From the NCBI GenBank assembly GCA_030160035.1, contig BSNO01000003.1, positions 1,518,380 to 1,582,379 of the forward strand: a stretch of DNA of 64,000 nt. Reading direction: 5' to 3'. This DNA is from Rhizobium albus. Lineage in GTDB: Bacteria > Pseudomonadota > Alphaproteobacteria > Rhizobiales > Rhizobiaceae. A program made the position numbers and the translations under genes. The notes beneath the pieces were generated by a model. It did no database searches, was not told the origin of the DNA, and saw only the letters and a list, made by a program, of their open reading frames with translations. Positions 63,934-64,000 of this stretch are shown piece by piece; position 1 is the first letter of the stretch, and each line of letters begins with the position of its first letter.

Positions 63934-64000
63934 TTATTCCGTGATCGCGGCGACGATGCCGGCGCCGACGGTGCGGCCGCCTTCGCGGATGGCGAAGCGC
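63934..64000 (-). CDS. tuf: Elongation factor Tu (C-terminal end only)
   Basis: The last 21 codons of an open frame running in from the right edge: RFAIREGGRTVGAGIVAAITE followed by TAA. This is the conserved terminus of EF-Tu domain III. Position directly before rpsJ is the standard tuf site of the str/S10 cluster. The rest of the gene lies outside the window, so nothing more can be said about copy number or integrity. Confidence 0.95.
   Translation of the reverse strand, partial: RFAIREGGRTVGAGIVAAITE

Overview
The window looks like a chromosomal segment of an alphaproteobacterium, most likely a Rhizobiales/Rhizobiaceae member. The pointers are high GC with GC-rich third positions (which gives many long antisense open frames), the clpA-clpS-phasin-carboxypeptidase block, DUF1489 and DUF599 proteins, a class II (B12-dependent) ribonucleotide reductase, a LiuR-like MerR regulator, PhoB-type and CtrA-type motifs, and the gene order of the ribosomal cluster. 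I see no phage, insertion sequence, CRISPR array or rRNA operon. There are two tRNA genes, tRNA-Leu(GAG) and tRNA-Leu(UAA).

Layout. 1-5.0 kb: ClpA (partial) and its adaptor ClpS, a phasin with a candidate PhaR operator, and a D,D-carboxypeptidase with a SPOR domain. 5.1-8.8 kb: a leftward run of a VWA protein coupled to a membrane-anchored J-domain protein resembling mitochondrial Pam18/Tim14 (alphaproteobacterial TimB), then DUF1489, L-serine dehydratase and a 34-residue membrane protein. 9-15 kb: DUF599, an aldo/keto reductase, a DUF1624/HGSNAT-like membrane protein, a MerR regulator, MgtE and DUF1003. 15-26 kb: tRNA-Leu, LipB, a propionyl-CoA carboxylase alpha-type subunit, an EamA exporter, an XRE regulator, glutathione-dependent formaldehyde dehydrogenase, Gph, an L,D-transpeptidase, class I fumarase and a diguanylate cyclase. 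26-36 kb: DUF971 divergent from MoaA, a lipase-like hydrolase, an MFS transporter, tRNA-Leu, a TadG-like VWA protein, WrbA, a CinA-like protein, a phosphoribosyltransferase and a divergent AraC/SDR pair.

35.8-40 kb is a phosphate module: a secreted phytase-like esterase and a PiT transporter are divergent, and each has a near-perfect 18-bp Pho box. 40.8-44.7 kb is nrdJ, preceded by a pair of NrdR boxes. Directly behind it sits the most foreign gene here, an AT-rich PIN-like protein of unknown function (44.7-45.8 kb). 46-49 kb carries an NAD-dependent epimerase, a zinc alcohol dehydrogenase and a membrane-anchored SNase-like protein.

49.2-64 kb is the leftward S10-spc-alpha cluster: tuf (partial), rpsJ, rplCDWB, rpsS, rplV, rpsC, rplP, rpmC, rpsQ, rplNXE, rpsNH, rplFR, rpsE, rpmD, rplO, secY, adk, rpsM, rpsK, rpoA, rplQ. 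It is canonical except for a structured 248-bp gap before rpsM and a nested GGTGAAT inverted repeat between rpsM and rpsK.

Most of the window is conserved core genome. The observations most worth following are the two-box Pho module, the TimB-like/VWA pair, the AT-rich PIN-like gene, the candidate PhaR, NrdR, CtrA and MerR operators, and the unexplained structures inside the ribosomal cluster. All calls come from reading the sequence; no database search was run.
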